Part shown: one piece after another, positions 16,672-24,896 of the stretch
How the letters are laid out: every line of letters begins with the position of its first letter
How positions within the stretch are numbered: position 1 is the stretch's first letter
NCBI GenBank assembly: GCA_039925145.1
Contig: JBDSZL010000049.1
Span: 1-59,825 of the forward strand
Direction of reading: 5' to 3'
Length of the DNA stretch: 59,825 bases
DNA from: JBDSZL01 sp039925145
GTDB lineage: Bacteria; Acidobacteriota; Vicinamibacteria; Vicinamibacterales; SCN-69-37
Position numbers and translations under genes: made by a program
The notes under the pieces: generated by a model
The model's database searches: none
Told to the model about the DNA's origin: nothing
The model's input: only the letters and a program-made list of their open reading frames with translations

Positions 16672-17460
16672 ATGATCGAGCCGCTGGTTATCGCGGGACG
16701 CCCGTTTCACTCGCGCCTGATCGTGGGCACGGGCAAGTATCCATCGCACGAGGTCATGCAGGCGGCCCACGTGGCGTCGGGCACCGAGATCGTCACTGTG
16801 GCGATTCGCCGCGTCGATCTGTCGGCCACCGGGTCGGCCTCGCTCCTCTCCTGGATCGACACGTCGCGAATCTTCCTGCTGCCGAACACCGCCGGATGCT
16901 ACACGGCCGCCGATGCCGTGCGCACGGCGAGGCTGGCGCGCGAGGCCGGGTTCTCCAACTGGATCAAGCTCGAAGTGATCGGCGACGAACGCACGCTGTT
17001 TCCCGACAACGAGGCCCTGCTCGAGGCGACCCGTCAGCTCGTCAAGGAAGGCTTCGTGGTGCTGCCCTACACGAACGACGATCCGATCGCGTGTCGCAAG
17101 CTCGCCGATGCCGGAGCCGCGGCGGTGATGCCGTTGGGCGCGCCCATCGGGTCGGGACTCGGTCTGCAGAATCCCAACAACCTCTGGATCATCAAGGAAC
17201 AGGCCACCGTGCCGGTCATCGTCGACGCGGGCGTCGGCACGGCGTCGGATGCGGCGGTGGCGATGGAGCTTGGCGCTGACGCCGTGCTGATGAACACAGC
17301 GATCGCCGGCGCGGGCGATCCCGTGCTGATGGCAACGGCCATGCGGCACGCGGTCGAGGCCGGCCGCCTGGCCTTTCTCGCCGGCCGCATCGCGCGCAAA
17401 CGGTACGCCGCGGCCAGCAGCCCCACCGAGGGGCTGATCACGGCATCGGCGACGAGGTAA
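16672..17460 (+). CDS. thiG: Thiazole synthase
   Basis: ThiG builds the thiazole phosphate of thiamine from deoxyxylulose 5-phosphate, dehydroglycine and the sulfur on ThiS-thiocarboxylate. The 262-residue TIM barrel has LIVGTGKYPS near the start, the Schiff-base lysine at about K99 (NWIKLEV), VMPLGAPIGSG-x-G and VIVDAGVGTASDAA, all diagnostic. A possible -10 (TAAGCT at 16657-16662) lies 9 bp before the ATG and no ribosome site is visible. No TPP riboswitch is seen. A thiS gene is in this window but about 5 kb away, on the other strand. Confidence 0.95.
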   Translation: MIEPLVIAGRPFHSRLIVGTGKYPSHEVMQAAHVASGTEIVTVAIRRVDLSATGSASLLSWIDTSRIFLLPNTAGCYTAADAVRTARLAREAGFSNWIKLEVIGDERTLFPDNEALLEATRQLVKEGFVVLPYTNDDPIACRKLADAGAAAVMPLGAPIGSGLGLQNPNNLWIIKEQATVPVIVDAGVGTASDAAVAMELGADAVLMNTAIAGAGDPVLMATAMRHAVEAGRLAFLAGRIARKRYAAASSPTEGLITASATR

Positions 17461-17490
17461 CGTGAGACGGCGCGCGGCCGAGGAGCAGCC

Positions 17491-18921
17491 GTGACCGAGC
17501 GGCTCGAGGACCTGCTCGCGCGCGTGGAGCGAGAGCGTGAAGACGCCGACACGCTCTACAACACCGCCTTGACGGCGCTCGATCGCGCCTGCAGCTCGAT
17601 GCCCGAGCTGCCGCATCCGCCCCCGCCGTACGACGCGCAGCAGCTGGCGGCCGCCAACGCCAGTTGGGACATCCTGCCCGACGGCGCGCCGGCCATCGAT
17701 CGGAGCCTCAAGGGTCGCTTGCGCGGCCTCGTCTGGCGGCTGGTGGGACCGGCGTTCGAACGCCAGCGACACTTCAATGCGGCGCTCGTCGATCACCTCA
17801 ACCGCAACGTCACGGCGCACCAGGAGACGCAGAAAGCCATCACCAGCACCCTCGAACTGCTGGCTGGCGAGCTCGGCGCCCGCGTGCGCTTCCAGTCGCA
17901 CCTCATTCAGTTTCTGCAACGCATCACGCTGTATGTCGACACGCGCGATCGCGCGTCGGCCGGATCGAGCCTCGTGCTCAACGCCGGCCTGAGCGCTGTG
18001 ACCGACGAGTGGATGAAACGATGGGAGTCGCTCGGCGCGCGCGATGCCCGGCTGTCGAGCCGCGTCGAGTCGGTCTCCGAGGCGCTGACCGATTTGCGTT
18101 CGACGGCAGCGCTCGCGCAGCAAACAAGCCTGTCCCTCAAGCGGGAGGTCGAACGCGTGCTGGCCTTGCCTGCGCCACCGGCGGGTCACACCGACGCCCC
18201 AGCCGACACCACGGCGGCAGTTCCAGCAGACCTGGATGCATTCCGCTATCTCGGCTTCGAGAACGCATTTCGCGGGACCCCTGACGAGATCGGCCTCCGG
18301 CTGGCGAGCTACGTGCCCATATTCGAGGGCCTCCAGGACGTACTCGACATCGGCTGCGGGCGCGGCGAGTTCCTGGATTTGATGCGGCAACACGGCGTGC
18401 GCGGCCGGGGCGTGGATCTCAATCAGGCCATGGTGGAGGAGGCGCGTGCCCGTGGCCTCGATGCCACGCAGGGCGACGCCCTCCAGTATCTCAGCGGCCT
18501 GCCTGACGCGACACTCGGCGGAGTGTTTGCGTCGCAAGTGGTCGAGCATCTCCAGCCCGAGTACCTCGCGAAGCTGCTCGAGACGGCCGGCCACAAGACG
18601 CGCCCCGGCGGCATCATCGTCCTCGAGACCATCAACCCGACGTGCTGGGTGGCGTTCTTCGAGAGTTTCATCCGCGACCTGACCCACGTGCGCCCCCTGC
18701 ATCCCGACACACTTCAATTTCTGCTCCGAGCGACGGGGTGGAGCGACGTCCGGATTGAGCTCCAGTCGCCCGTGCCCGCCGCGGCTCGCCTGCAGGAAAT
18801 CACCGCCGCCATGCAGTCGCCAGAAGTGGCCGAAGTCGTGGACGTGGTCAATCAGAATGTCCAGCTGCTGAACGGCCGGCTGTTCGGATACCAGGATTAC
18901 GCGGTCATCGGCCGCAGGTAG
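17491..18921 (+). CDS. Class I SAM-dependent methyltransferase with coiled-coil N-terminus (WbdD-like)
   Basis: The 476-residue protein has a long, mostly helical N-terminal half (about 1-240, with likely coiled coil around 170-235). The SAM-binding Rossmann domain carries VLDIGCGRGEFLDLM (about 287-301), GVDLN and GGVFASQVVEHLQPEYL. The combination recalls methyltransferases that cap O-antigen chains (WbdD type), but no kinase domain is present. GTG 17491 follows AGGAG by about 6 bp. The gene follows thiG by 30 bp without functional relation. Confidence 0.75.
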   Translation: MTERLEDLLARVEREREDADTLYNTALTALDRACSSMPELPHPPPPYDAQQLAAANASWDILPDGAPAIDRSLKGRLRGLVWRLVGPAFERQRHFNAALVDHLNRNVTAHQETQKAITSTLELLAGELGARVRFQSHLIQFLQRITLYVDTRDRASAGSSLVLNAGLSAVTDEWMKRWESLGARDARLSSRVESVSEALTDLRSTAALAQQTSLSLKREVERVLALPAPPAGHTDAPADTTAAVPADLDAFRYLGFENAFRGTPDEIGLRLASYVPIFEGLQDVLDIGCGRGEFLDLMRQHGVRGRGVDLNQAMVEEARARGLDATQGDALQYLSGLPDATLGGVFASQVVEHLQPEYLAKLLETAGHKTRPGGIIVLETINPTCWVAFFESFIRDLTHVRPLHPDTLQFLLRATGWSDVRIELQSPVPAAARLQEITAAMQSPEVAEVVDVVNQNVQLLNGRLFGYQDYAVIGRR

Positions 18922-18945
18922 CCGCGGGCGCCTCGGTCCGCGCAC

Positions 18946-18951
18946 TACAAT
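18946..18951 (+). promoter_or_regulatory. Candidate -10 box upstream of smpB
   Basis: TACAAT (5 of 6) lies 15 bp before the smpB start, allowing a leader of about 9 nt. No clear -35 is seen. Confidence 0.35.
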
Positions 18952-18966
18952 TGGCAAGCTGCCTCC

Positions 18967-19434
18967 ATGGCCAAAGACACCGAACAGCATCTGGTGACCG
19001 ACAACCGCAAAGCGGGGTTCGACTACACCTTTCTGGAGACCTTCGAGGCCGGGCTGTCGCTGCTGGGCTCCGAGGTGAAAGCGATTCGCGAAGGCCAAGT
19101 GAATCTGCGCGACAGCTACTGTCGACTCGAAGGCGGCGAAGCCTATCTGCTCGGCGCCCACATCGGTCAGTACTCGCACGACAGCTACGCTGGTCACGAT
19201 GCCACCCGCCGCCGCAAGCTCCTGCTGAAGCGCGCAGAGCTCAACAAGCTGCTGGGAAAGACGACCGAGCGCGGACTGACGATCGTGCCCGTGCGCATGT
19301 ATTTCAAGGGCAACCGGGTGAAGGTGGCCATTGCGCTGGCCAAGGGCAAGAAGGCGTTCGACAAGCGCGAGACCATCCGCCGGCGCGAAGTCGATCGCGA
19401 GACCCGCGCGGCCGTCAAGACACGGCTGCGATGA
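18967..19434 (+). CDS. smpB: SsrA (tmRNA)-binding protein SmpB
   Basis: SmpB delivers tmRNA to stalled ribosomes for trans-translation. The 155-residue protein is of normal length and contains the OB-fold hallmarks LVTDNRKAGFDY, LGSEVKAIREG, LRDSYC and RRRKLLL. The basic C-terminal tail (KKAFDKRETIRRREVDRE) inserts into the decoding site. No tmRNA gene is seen within the window. Confidence 0.96.
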   Translation: MAKDTEQHLVTDNRKAGFDYTFLETFEAGLSLLGSEVKAIREGQVNLRDSYCRLEGGEAYLLGAHIGQYSHDSYAGHDATRRRKLLLKRAELNKLLGKTTERGLTIVPVRMYFKGNRVKVAIALAKGKKAFDKRETIRRREVDRETRAAVKTRLR

Positions 19435-19503
19435 TTGCTCCTGAGAGCCTCGTCAAAGCTGCGGGACCGGACACACACGAGCCGCGGCGCCCAGCGCTTC
19501 TTA

Positions 19504-19509
19504 TATAAT
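19504..19509 (+). promoter_or_regulatory. -10 box placed for a leaderless transcript
   Basis: A perfect TATAAT ends 7 bp before the ATG at 19517, so transcription would start at or within a base or two of the start codon. No -35 consensus and no ribosome site are visible. Confidence 0.55.
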
Positions 19510-19516
19510 CGCCCGG

Positions 19517-20074
19517 ATGAAACGACCTATTTGGCTTGTGGCAGGGGCGGTCATCGCCGTCCTGGTGGTGTGGCTGGCGCTCCGATCGGGAGGAGGCGAG
19601 CATCTCGTCGCTGACCTGATCGAGCAGTTTCCGTCCGCCAAGGACAAGCGGCCGTCGGCAGATGTCTTCTCGGTCGTCGACGCCTCACTCGGCGGCGAAC
19701 ACAAGAAGGCCATCCTGGTGAAAGACCCCAGCCGGATCGTGTATTCGGTGACGGTTCCCGAGAACGCGCAGTTGAAGGTCAGCATCGGATTGCTCGAACA
19801 GGGCTGGACAACTCCTGGGGACGGCGTGCTGTTCCGGATTCTCGTGGGAACCGCGAACGCGGCTCCCGAGGAAATTCTGAACCAGCCGGTCGATCCCTTC
19901 GGCAATCCCCAGGATCGCAACTGGCACGACCTCACGCTCGATCTCTCCGAGTATGCCGGCGAGACGATCGACCTGCTGTTCAACACGAACGCGAGCCTTC
20001 CGTCCCGTCCACCCCGCGACGATCGGGCTGGGGACCTTGCCGTGTGGGGGGCGCCTCGCGTCGTGACGAGGTAG
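19517..20074 (+). CDS. Unknown membrane-anchored protein
   Basis: The 185-residue protein has one N-terminal membrane helix (about residues 5-23, WLVAGAVIAVLVVWLAL) and a soluble remainder outside the cytoplasm. The rest looks beta-rich, with strands such as RIVYSVTVPENAQLKVSIGLL and LTLDLSEYAGETIDLLFNT, the latter resembling discoidin/galactose-binding-like jellyroll edges. No family is recognised with confidence. It is followed 8 bp later by an aminotransferase gene, so a cell-envelope sugar role is possible. It probably uses a leaderless start. Confidence 0.7.
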   Translation: MKRPIWLVAGAVIAVLVVWLALRSGGGEHLVADLIEQFPSAKDKRPSADVFSVVDASLGGEHKKAILVKDPSRIVYSVTVPENAQLKVSIGLLEQGWTTPGDGVLFRILVGTANAAPEEILNQPVDPFGNPQDRNWHDLTLDLSEYAGETIDLLFNTNASLPSRPPRDDRAGDLAVWGAPRVVTR

Positions 20075-20082
20075 ACCGTCAC

Positions 20083-21228
20083 ATGGCGCCATCCGCTCCG
20101 ACGGCGCTGGCCGTGCCGCTCCTCGATCTCGAGGCGCAGTATCGCCCGTTGCGCGACGAGATCCTGGCGGCGCTCACGCGGGTCGCCGACAGTCAGCGCT
20201 TCATTCTCGGACCTGAGGTCGAGGCGCTCGAGCGCGAGCTCGCAGCCACCCTCCGGGTGGAATACGCGGTCGGTGTCTCGTCGGGCACCGACGCGCTCAT
20301 CGCCGCGCTGATGGCGCTCGGCATCGGTGCCGGCGACGAAGTCATCACGACGACGTACTCGTTTTTCGCCACGGCCGGTGCGGTGGCGCGGGTCGGCGCC
20401 ACTCCGGTGTTCGTGGATATCGATCCGGTGACGTTCGCACTGGATCCGGCAGCCGTCGAGCGGGCCGTCTCGCCGCGCACGCGCGCGATCATGCCGGTCC
20501 ACCTGTTCGGGTTGCCAGCCGACCTCGACCCGCTCCGCCAGACCGCCGCTCGCATCGGCGTCCCCCTCATCGAAGATGCGGCCCAGGCCATCGGCGCCTG
20601 TTATCAGGGCCAGCCCGTCGGCGGCATCGGCACGGTGGGCTGCTTCTCGTTCTTTCCCTCGAAGAATCTCGGAGGCTTCGGCGACGGCGGCCTGGTCACC
20701 ACGAACGACCCGCGCCTGGCAGCCGAGATCAGACTGCTGCGCAACCACGGGATGGAGCCGAAATACCTGCACGCGCGCATTGGCGGCAACTTCAGGCTCG
20801 ACGCGCTGCAGGCGGCGGTGCTGCGTGTGAAGGCGCCACATCTGGCCGCCTGGTCCCAGGCCCGGCACCGCAATGCGGAACGGTATCGCGCCCTCGTCGC
20901 CGAGTACGGCATCGACGGGCGACTGCAGCTGCCGGTCGAACCGGCCGGGCTGACGCACATCTATAACCAGTTCGTCGTACGCACCGCCAGCCGTGATGCG
21001 TTGCGTGAGCACCTGACCGCTGCAGGAATCGGTACGGAGATTTATTACCCCGTGCCGTTTCACCGCCAGGCCTGCTTTGCGCACCTGAGCGCCTCGTCTG
21101 GCAGCTTTCCAATCGCCGATCGAGCGGCAGCCAGCTCGCTCGCCCTACCCATCTACAGCGAGTTGTCCGCGGCGCAGCAGCGACACGTCATCGCGAGCAT
21201 CGCCTCGTTCATGGAGCGCCACCCGTGA
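20083..21228 (+). CDS. DegT/DnrJ/EryC1/StrS-family sugar aminotransferase
   Basis: The 381-residue PLP enzyme makes aminosugars on nucleotide-linked keto-sugars for surface polysaccharides. It shows VPLLDLEAQYRPLRDEI, the SSGTDALIAALMALGIGAGDEVITTTYSFFAT block, EDAAQAIGA, and the PLP lysine in FFPSKNLGGFGDGG (about K194). ATG 20083 begins 8 bp after the previous stop. It overlaps the downstream reductase by GTGA. Together with gmd and the reductase it could supply an amino-deoxysugar such as a perosamine- or QuiNAc-type residue (inference). Confidence 0.9.
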   Translation: MAPSAPTALAVPLLDLEAQYRPLRDEILAALTRVADSQRFILGPEVEALERELAATLRVEYAVGVSSGTDALIAALMALGIGAGDEVITTTYSFFATAGAVARVGATPVFVDIDPVTFALDPAAVERAVSPRTRAIMPVHLFGLPADLDPLRQTAARIGVPLIEDAAQAIGACYQGQPVGGIGTVGCFSFFPSKNLGGFGDGGLVTTNDPRLAAEIRLLRNHGMEPKYLHARIGGNFRLDALQAAVLRVKAPHLAAWSQARHRNAERYRALVAEYGIDGRLQLPVEPAGLTHIYNQFVVRTASRDALREHLTAAGIGTEIYYPVPFHRQACFAHLSASSGSFPIADRAAASSLALPIYSELSAAQQRHVIASIASFMERHP

Positions 21229-22085
21229 AGTTGCTGGTGCTGGTCGTCGGTGCGACAGGGCAGCTCGGCCAGGTCATGGCCGACCGCCTCCGGGCCCAGC
21301 ACGAGGTCGCGGCGCTCGGCCGGTCCGAGCTCGACGTCACCAGCGCAGACGCGGTGCGCGAGATGATTTTCGACATTTACCCCGACGTCATCGTGAACTG
21401 CTCTGCGTACACCGATGTGGATGGAGCCGAACGCGATCCGCTGCAGGCACTGGCCGTCAACAGCTGGGGCCCTCGGTTGCTCGCGCGCGCGGCACGGGAC
21501 ATCGAGGCGACGCTCGTGCACTACAGCACCGACTTCGTGTTCGACGGCACCACCGACACGCCGTACGGCGAGGACGATGCGCCAAATCCGCGAGGGTCGT
21601 ACGCGATGTCGAAACTGCTCGGCGAGTGGTTCGTGGCCGAGTCGCCGCGCCATTACGTGCTGCGTGTCGAGAGTCTGTTTGGCGGCCGTCATGCGCGCAG
21701 CAGCATCGATTTCATGCTGTCCCGGCTGCGCGCGGGCACGCCGGTCCGCGCCTTTGTCGACCGCACCGTATCGCCGAGCTACGTCGAAGACGTCGTCGAA
21801 GCGACCTGTGCTCTCGTGGAACGCCAGGCGCCGTACGGCCTCTACCATTGCGTCAACAGCGGCTGGACGAACTGGACGGGGGTGGCGCGCGAGCTGGCGC
21901 GGCTCATCGGCAAGCCCGCAGCCACCATCGAGGAGATCAAGATGGCCGACGCCGGCCTGGTGGCGACCAGGCCGCAGTTTGCGGCCCTCACCAACGCGAA
22001 ACTGGCTGCGGCCGGCATCACCCTGCCGACGTGGCAGGATGCGCTCGCCCGCTATGTAAATGGCGGCACTGCGGCTGCTGGGTAA
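21225..22085 (+). CDS. RmlD-like dTDP-4-dehydrorhamnose reductase family protein
   Basis: The 286-residue NAD(P)-dependent protein has the Rossmann motif GATGQLGQ near the N-terminus, NCSAYTDVDGAERDP, YSTDFVFDG and the catalytic pair Y126/K130 in YAMSK. RmlD reduces dTDP-4-keto-L-rhamnose; no rmlA, rmlB or rmlC lies nearby, so another nucleotide sugar is possible. GTG 21225 overlaps the aminotransferase stop. Confidence 0.88.
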   Translation: MKLLVLVVGATGQLGQVMADRLRAQHEVAALGRSELDVTSADAVREMIFDIYPDVIVNCSAYTDVDGAERDPLQALAVNSWGPRLLARAARDIEATLVHYSTDFVFDGTTDTPYGEDDAPNPRGSYAMSKLLGEWFVAESPRHYVLRVESLFGGRHARSSIDFMLSRLRAGTPVRAFVDRTVSPSYVEDVVEATCALVERQAPYGLYHCVNSGWTNWTGVARELARLIGKPAATIEEIKMADAGLVATRPQFAALTNAKLAAAGITLPTWQDALARYVNGGTAAAG

Positions 22086-22112
22086 CCGGCGGCCCGAGGG
22101 TGCCGTCGGGCA

Positions 22113-22130
22113 GGGCGGGCCTGCCCGCCC
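22113..22130. terminator. GC-rich inverted repeat between convergent genes
   Basis: GGGCGGGC and GCCCGCCC form perfect 8-bp arms around a 2-nt centre, between the ends of the RmlD-like gene and thiS. It lacks a T-tract on both strands, so a terminator role rests mainly on position. Confidence 0.35.
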
Positions 22131-22168
22131 GCTAGCGCACGATGGTCGGGGGCCACGCTGAGCCGGCC

Positions 22169-22369
22169 TCAACCTCCGCCGACGAATGCGACAATTTCAA
22201 CTTCGCCACCCTCGTTGATCATGGTGTCGCCGTACCGGGCGCGCCTGATGACAACCCGGTCGTACTCCACCGCCACCATCCGCCCGTCGATGCCCAGGCG
22301 GTCGAGCAGCGCCTGGATGGAGAGTGGATCTGGCAGATCGGTCGGATCGCCGTTCAGCGTTATGTGCAT
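22169..22369 (-). CDS. thiS: Sulfur carrier protein ThiS
   Basis: The 66-residue ubiquitin-fold protein begins MHITLNGDPTDLPDPLSIQALL and ends VEIVAFVGGG; the terminal Gly-Gly is thiocarboxylated and gives sulfur to ThiG. Its start overlaps the end of the upstream glycosyltransferase by 10 bp, so it is translated in the wake of an unrelated gene. ThiG is about 5 kb away on the other strand. No thiF, thiO or thiE is in the window. Confidence 0.88.
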   Translation of the reverse strand: MHITLNGDPTDLPDPLSIQALLDRLGIDGRMVAVEYDRVVIRRARYGDTMINEGGEVEIVAFVGGG

Positions 22370-23709
22370 GGTGTCTCGCCAAAGGGCGCGAGCAACTCCC
22401 GCGCGTGATCCAGGGGGTCGGTCGCGAACGGCGCCGGAAGGACGTCGGGGCCCGCCAGCGCCGCGGCGCGTGTGAGGACCCGTTCGTAATCGTCCATCAT
22501 TCGTGCCGGAGAGTGATGCTGCTCCCAGTACGTTCGACCCGCGATGCCAAGGCTGGCGCGCAGATCCTCGTCGGTGGCCAGGCGGTCCATCGCCAGTCTC
22601 AGCGAGTGCTCCTCGTCGAGTAGATCGATCGCGATGGTCACAGGGCGGCGACGGCTTTCAGGATCGAGCGGCATCCAGGTTCGCGGATCGAACGCGGGTA
22701 CGTGCGCCTGATGCTCGAGCGCTGTGGTCACCGTGGGCCGGGCGGCGGCCAGGGCGCGCAGCCAGGGGCCTGACGACTCGATGGCGGTTGGCCATCGCAG
22801 GTTGAGGCTCACATCGGCGGCGACGATCGCGCTGGCGAACTCGGCGTCGGTGAGATCGTCGGCGACCATCACGCGGTCGTGCACACCCAGATCGCGCGCC
22901 AGCTCGTGGATGTCCACGGATGCGTCGCGCGCGCCCGCCAGCAGCAGCCGCACGAAAGGCCGGCGCGGCGCCAAGCAAGCGAACGCGCGCAGGATCTGCG
23001 CAATCCGCTTCTCGGCCGTCAGCGCGCCGAACACGCCAAACAGCATGTCACCAGGCGCCACGCCGAGCGCCGACCGCGATGCCGCACGTTCTGCGGCCGT
23101 CACTGGCTCCGGGCGTCCGTGTCCGAGCGCGATGTAATCGATCGCTCGATCCGGAAACTCCATTTGCAGGGCCGCCACGCTGCCCTCGGTGTGCGTGGCA
23201 ACGCACCGTGAGGACTCGGCGATCCGCCGCAGCATGGGCCAGAGGTAGTAGTAGGAGCCGCTGAACCCGCGGACCGCCAGTTCGGCGGCCGCGGGACTGA
23301 CGTGAGGGTGATTCCAGGCAAACTCGGATCGGTAATCTGAGAGATGGCCGCCGGCCAGCAGTGCGTGACCGCGGGCGTGATGCAGACGCGTCTCGTGCAG
23401 CACCGCCAGGCCGGGCCAGCGAAACAGATACGGCCACACGAAATCATGCAGGTGCGAATTGCCGATCTGATAGACCGCCAGGTCGTACTGGCCGCGGCCG
23501 GCGCGCCATACGAAGTCATGCGCGGTCTGCAGCCGCCATTCGCCCGGCGGCGCGGGACTGTCCGGGACGGGCAGCACGGCGACGCGTCGCTCGTCGACGA
23601 ACACGTCCACGCCATGCCCACGGCTCGTCAGGGCTGCGACCACCTCTGCGGAGTAGGTCGCGATGCCACTCGATTGCGGTGGCCACGGGCTGAACCACGC
23701 GATGCGCAC
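22360..23709 (-). CDS. GT4-type glycosyltransferase (GT-B fold)
   Basis: The 449-residue protein begins VRIAWFSPWPPQSSGIATYS, the usual first strand and glycine loop of GT4 enzymes. It has FGVFGALTAEKRIAQILRAF in the hinge region and a C-terminal Rossmann domain with LLLAGARD and RVMVADDLTDAEFASAIVAADVSLNLRWPTAIESSG, where the usual E-x7-E donor site is altered. GTG 23709 is chosen at that first strand; an ATG at 23763 adds 18 atypical residues. It probably acts in surface glycan synthesis and diverges from nuoA. Confidence 0.85.
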   Translation of the reverse strand: MRIAWFSPWPPQSSGIATYSAEVVAALTSRGHGVDVFVDERRVAVLPVPDSPAPPGEWRLQTAHDFVWRAGRGQYDLAVYQIGNSHLHDFVWPYLFRWPGLAVLHETRLHHARGHALLAGGHLSDYRSEFAWNHPHVSPAAAELAVRGFSGSYYYLWPMLRRIAESSRCVATHTEGSVAALQMEFPDRAIDYIALGHGRPEPVTAAERAASRSALGVAPGDMLFGVFGALTAEKRIAQILRAFACLAPRRPFVRLLLAGARDASVDIHELARDLGVHDRVMVADDLTDAEFASAIVAADVSLNLRWPTAIESSGPWLRALAAARPTVTTALEHQAHVPAFDPRTWMPLDPESRRRPVTIAIDLLDEEHSLRLAMDRLATDEDLRASLGIAGRTYWEQHHSPARMMDDYERVLTRAAALAGPDVLPAPFATDPLDHARELLAPFGETPCT

Positions 23710-23779
23710 CCAGGCAGTGTAGCCTGCACCGGGGCGCGCGATGGCAGTGACGTTCGACACCATACGCGCATGCCTCGGT

Positions 23780-23809
23780 TTGACTTGGCTCTGCCCGGTT
23801 CGTTAGCAT
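23780..23809 (+). promoter_or_regulatory. Candidate sigma-70 promoter of the nuo operon
   Basis: TTGACT at 23780-23785 and TAGCAT at 23804-23809 are separated by 18 bp. Transcription would begin near 23816, leaving a leader of about 100 nt before nuoA. It is the best match in the divergent region between the glycosyltransferase and nuoA. Confidence 0.5.
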
Positions 23810-23914
23810 CTGAGATTGATCGACGGGCGCACAAGCTCGCCTGTCGTGCTGCCTCTGTCCCGACCGACTCTTGCCCGGAGCCGGCCTGGACCTTCCCGGG
23901 AGAACTCACGGTCG

Positions 23915-24283
23915 ATGGAAGGTTTTCTACCCATCATCATCATGCTCGGCCTTGGGGCCGGGTTTGCTGGCGGCTCGGTTCTTCTCTCCCAATTTCTTGG
24001 ACCGCGGAAGCCCACGCCCGAAAAGATGGCGCCGTACGAGTGCGGGATGCCGGCGGTGGGGGATGCGCGCGAGCGCCAGTCGGTGAAGTTCTATCTCGTG
24101 GCGATGATCTTTCTGCTGTTCGACATCGAGGTGGCCTTTCTCTATCCGTGGGCCGTCGCGTTTCGGGAACTGGGCATCGTGGCCTACTGGCAGATTGTGA
24201 CGTTCTTCGCGTTGCTGGTCGTCGGCTACATCTACGTCTGGCGCAAGGGCATTTTCGACTGGAGCGGAGAGCGGCAGCGGTAA
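23915..24283 (+). CDS. nuoA: NADH-quinone oxidoreductase subunit A
   Basis: The 122-residue membrane subunit of complex I has three helices, with the conserved PYECGMP loop, RQSVKFYLVAMIFLLFDIEVAFLYPWA (containing the DxE pair) and a third helix near the C-terminus. ATG 23915 follows GGGAGA by about 6 bp. It leads a 13-gene run including gmhA. Confidence 0.95.
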   Translation: MEGFLPIIIMLGLGAGFAGGSVLLSQFLGPRKPTPEKMAPYECGMPAVGDARERQSVKFYLVAMIFLLFDIEVAFLYPWAVAFRELGIVAYWQIVTFFALLVVGYIYVWRKGIFDWSGERQR

Positions 24284-24418
24284 TCCGGCTGTCATGCGGC
24301 GGGTGGCCCACCGGCACCTGCACTGGGCTGGCATCCGGCAGGCGCCGGCACTGTTAGCGAGTAAGATTCGTGGTGGCGGGCGTCGCCCGTCGGCCTTTTG
24401 CACTCAGCAACCCTGCAC

Positions 24419-24883
24419 ATGTCTGATCATCAAATTCCTATCCTGACCACCAAGGTCGAATGGGTCGTCCAGTGGGCGCGCCGATCCGCCATCTGGCCGG
24501 TCACGTTCGGCCTGGCGTGCTGCGCCATCGAGATGATGGCCATGAGCTGCGGCCGGTACGACATCGCGCGTTTCGGCGCGGAGGTCTTTCGCGGATCGCC
24601 GCGCCAGTCGGATCTGATGATTGTGGCGGGTCGCCTGTCACGCAAGATGGCGCCGGTGCTGCGCCGCATCTACGACCAGATGCCCGAGCCCAAGTGGGTC
24701 ATCTCCATGGGAGCCTGCGCGAGCTGCGGTGGCGTGTTCGACAACTACGCCATCGTGCAGGGCGTCGACCAGATTGTGCCGATCGACGTGTACGTGCCCG
24801 GTTGTCCGCCACGTCCCGAGTCGCTCATCTACGGCATCGTCCAGCTCCAGCGCAAGATCCAGCAGCAGCGGATGAGTGCCTGA
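24419..24883 (+). CDS. nuoB: NADH-quinone oxidoreductase subunit B
   Basis: NuoB holds the terminal iron-sulfur cluster N2 that passes electrons to quinone. The 154-residue protein has the tandem Cys at about 34-35 (GLACCAIEMM), GACASCGG and VPGCPPRPE, which supply the four ligands. ATG 24419 starts the peripheral-arm subunit without the membrane extension seen in some species. Confidence 0.96.
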   Translation: MSDHQIPILTTKVEWVVQWARRSAIWPVTFGLACCAIEMMAMSCGRYDIARFGAEVFRGSPRQSDLMIVAGRLSRKMAPVLRRIYDQMPEPKWVISMGACASCGGVFDNYAIVQGVDQIVPIDVYVPGCPPRPESLIYGIVQLQRKIQQQRMSA

Positions 24884-24896
24884 TCCGCCGGTGACC

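Noticed and set aside
16585..19197. 870-codon open frame on the minus strand
   Set aside because: It runs antisense across thiG, the methyltransferase and part of smpB, which have clear family motifs. GC-rich genes often leave the opposite strand open; its translation shows no recognisable domain.
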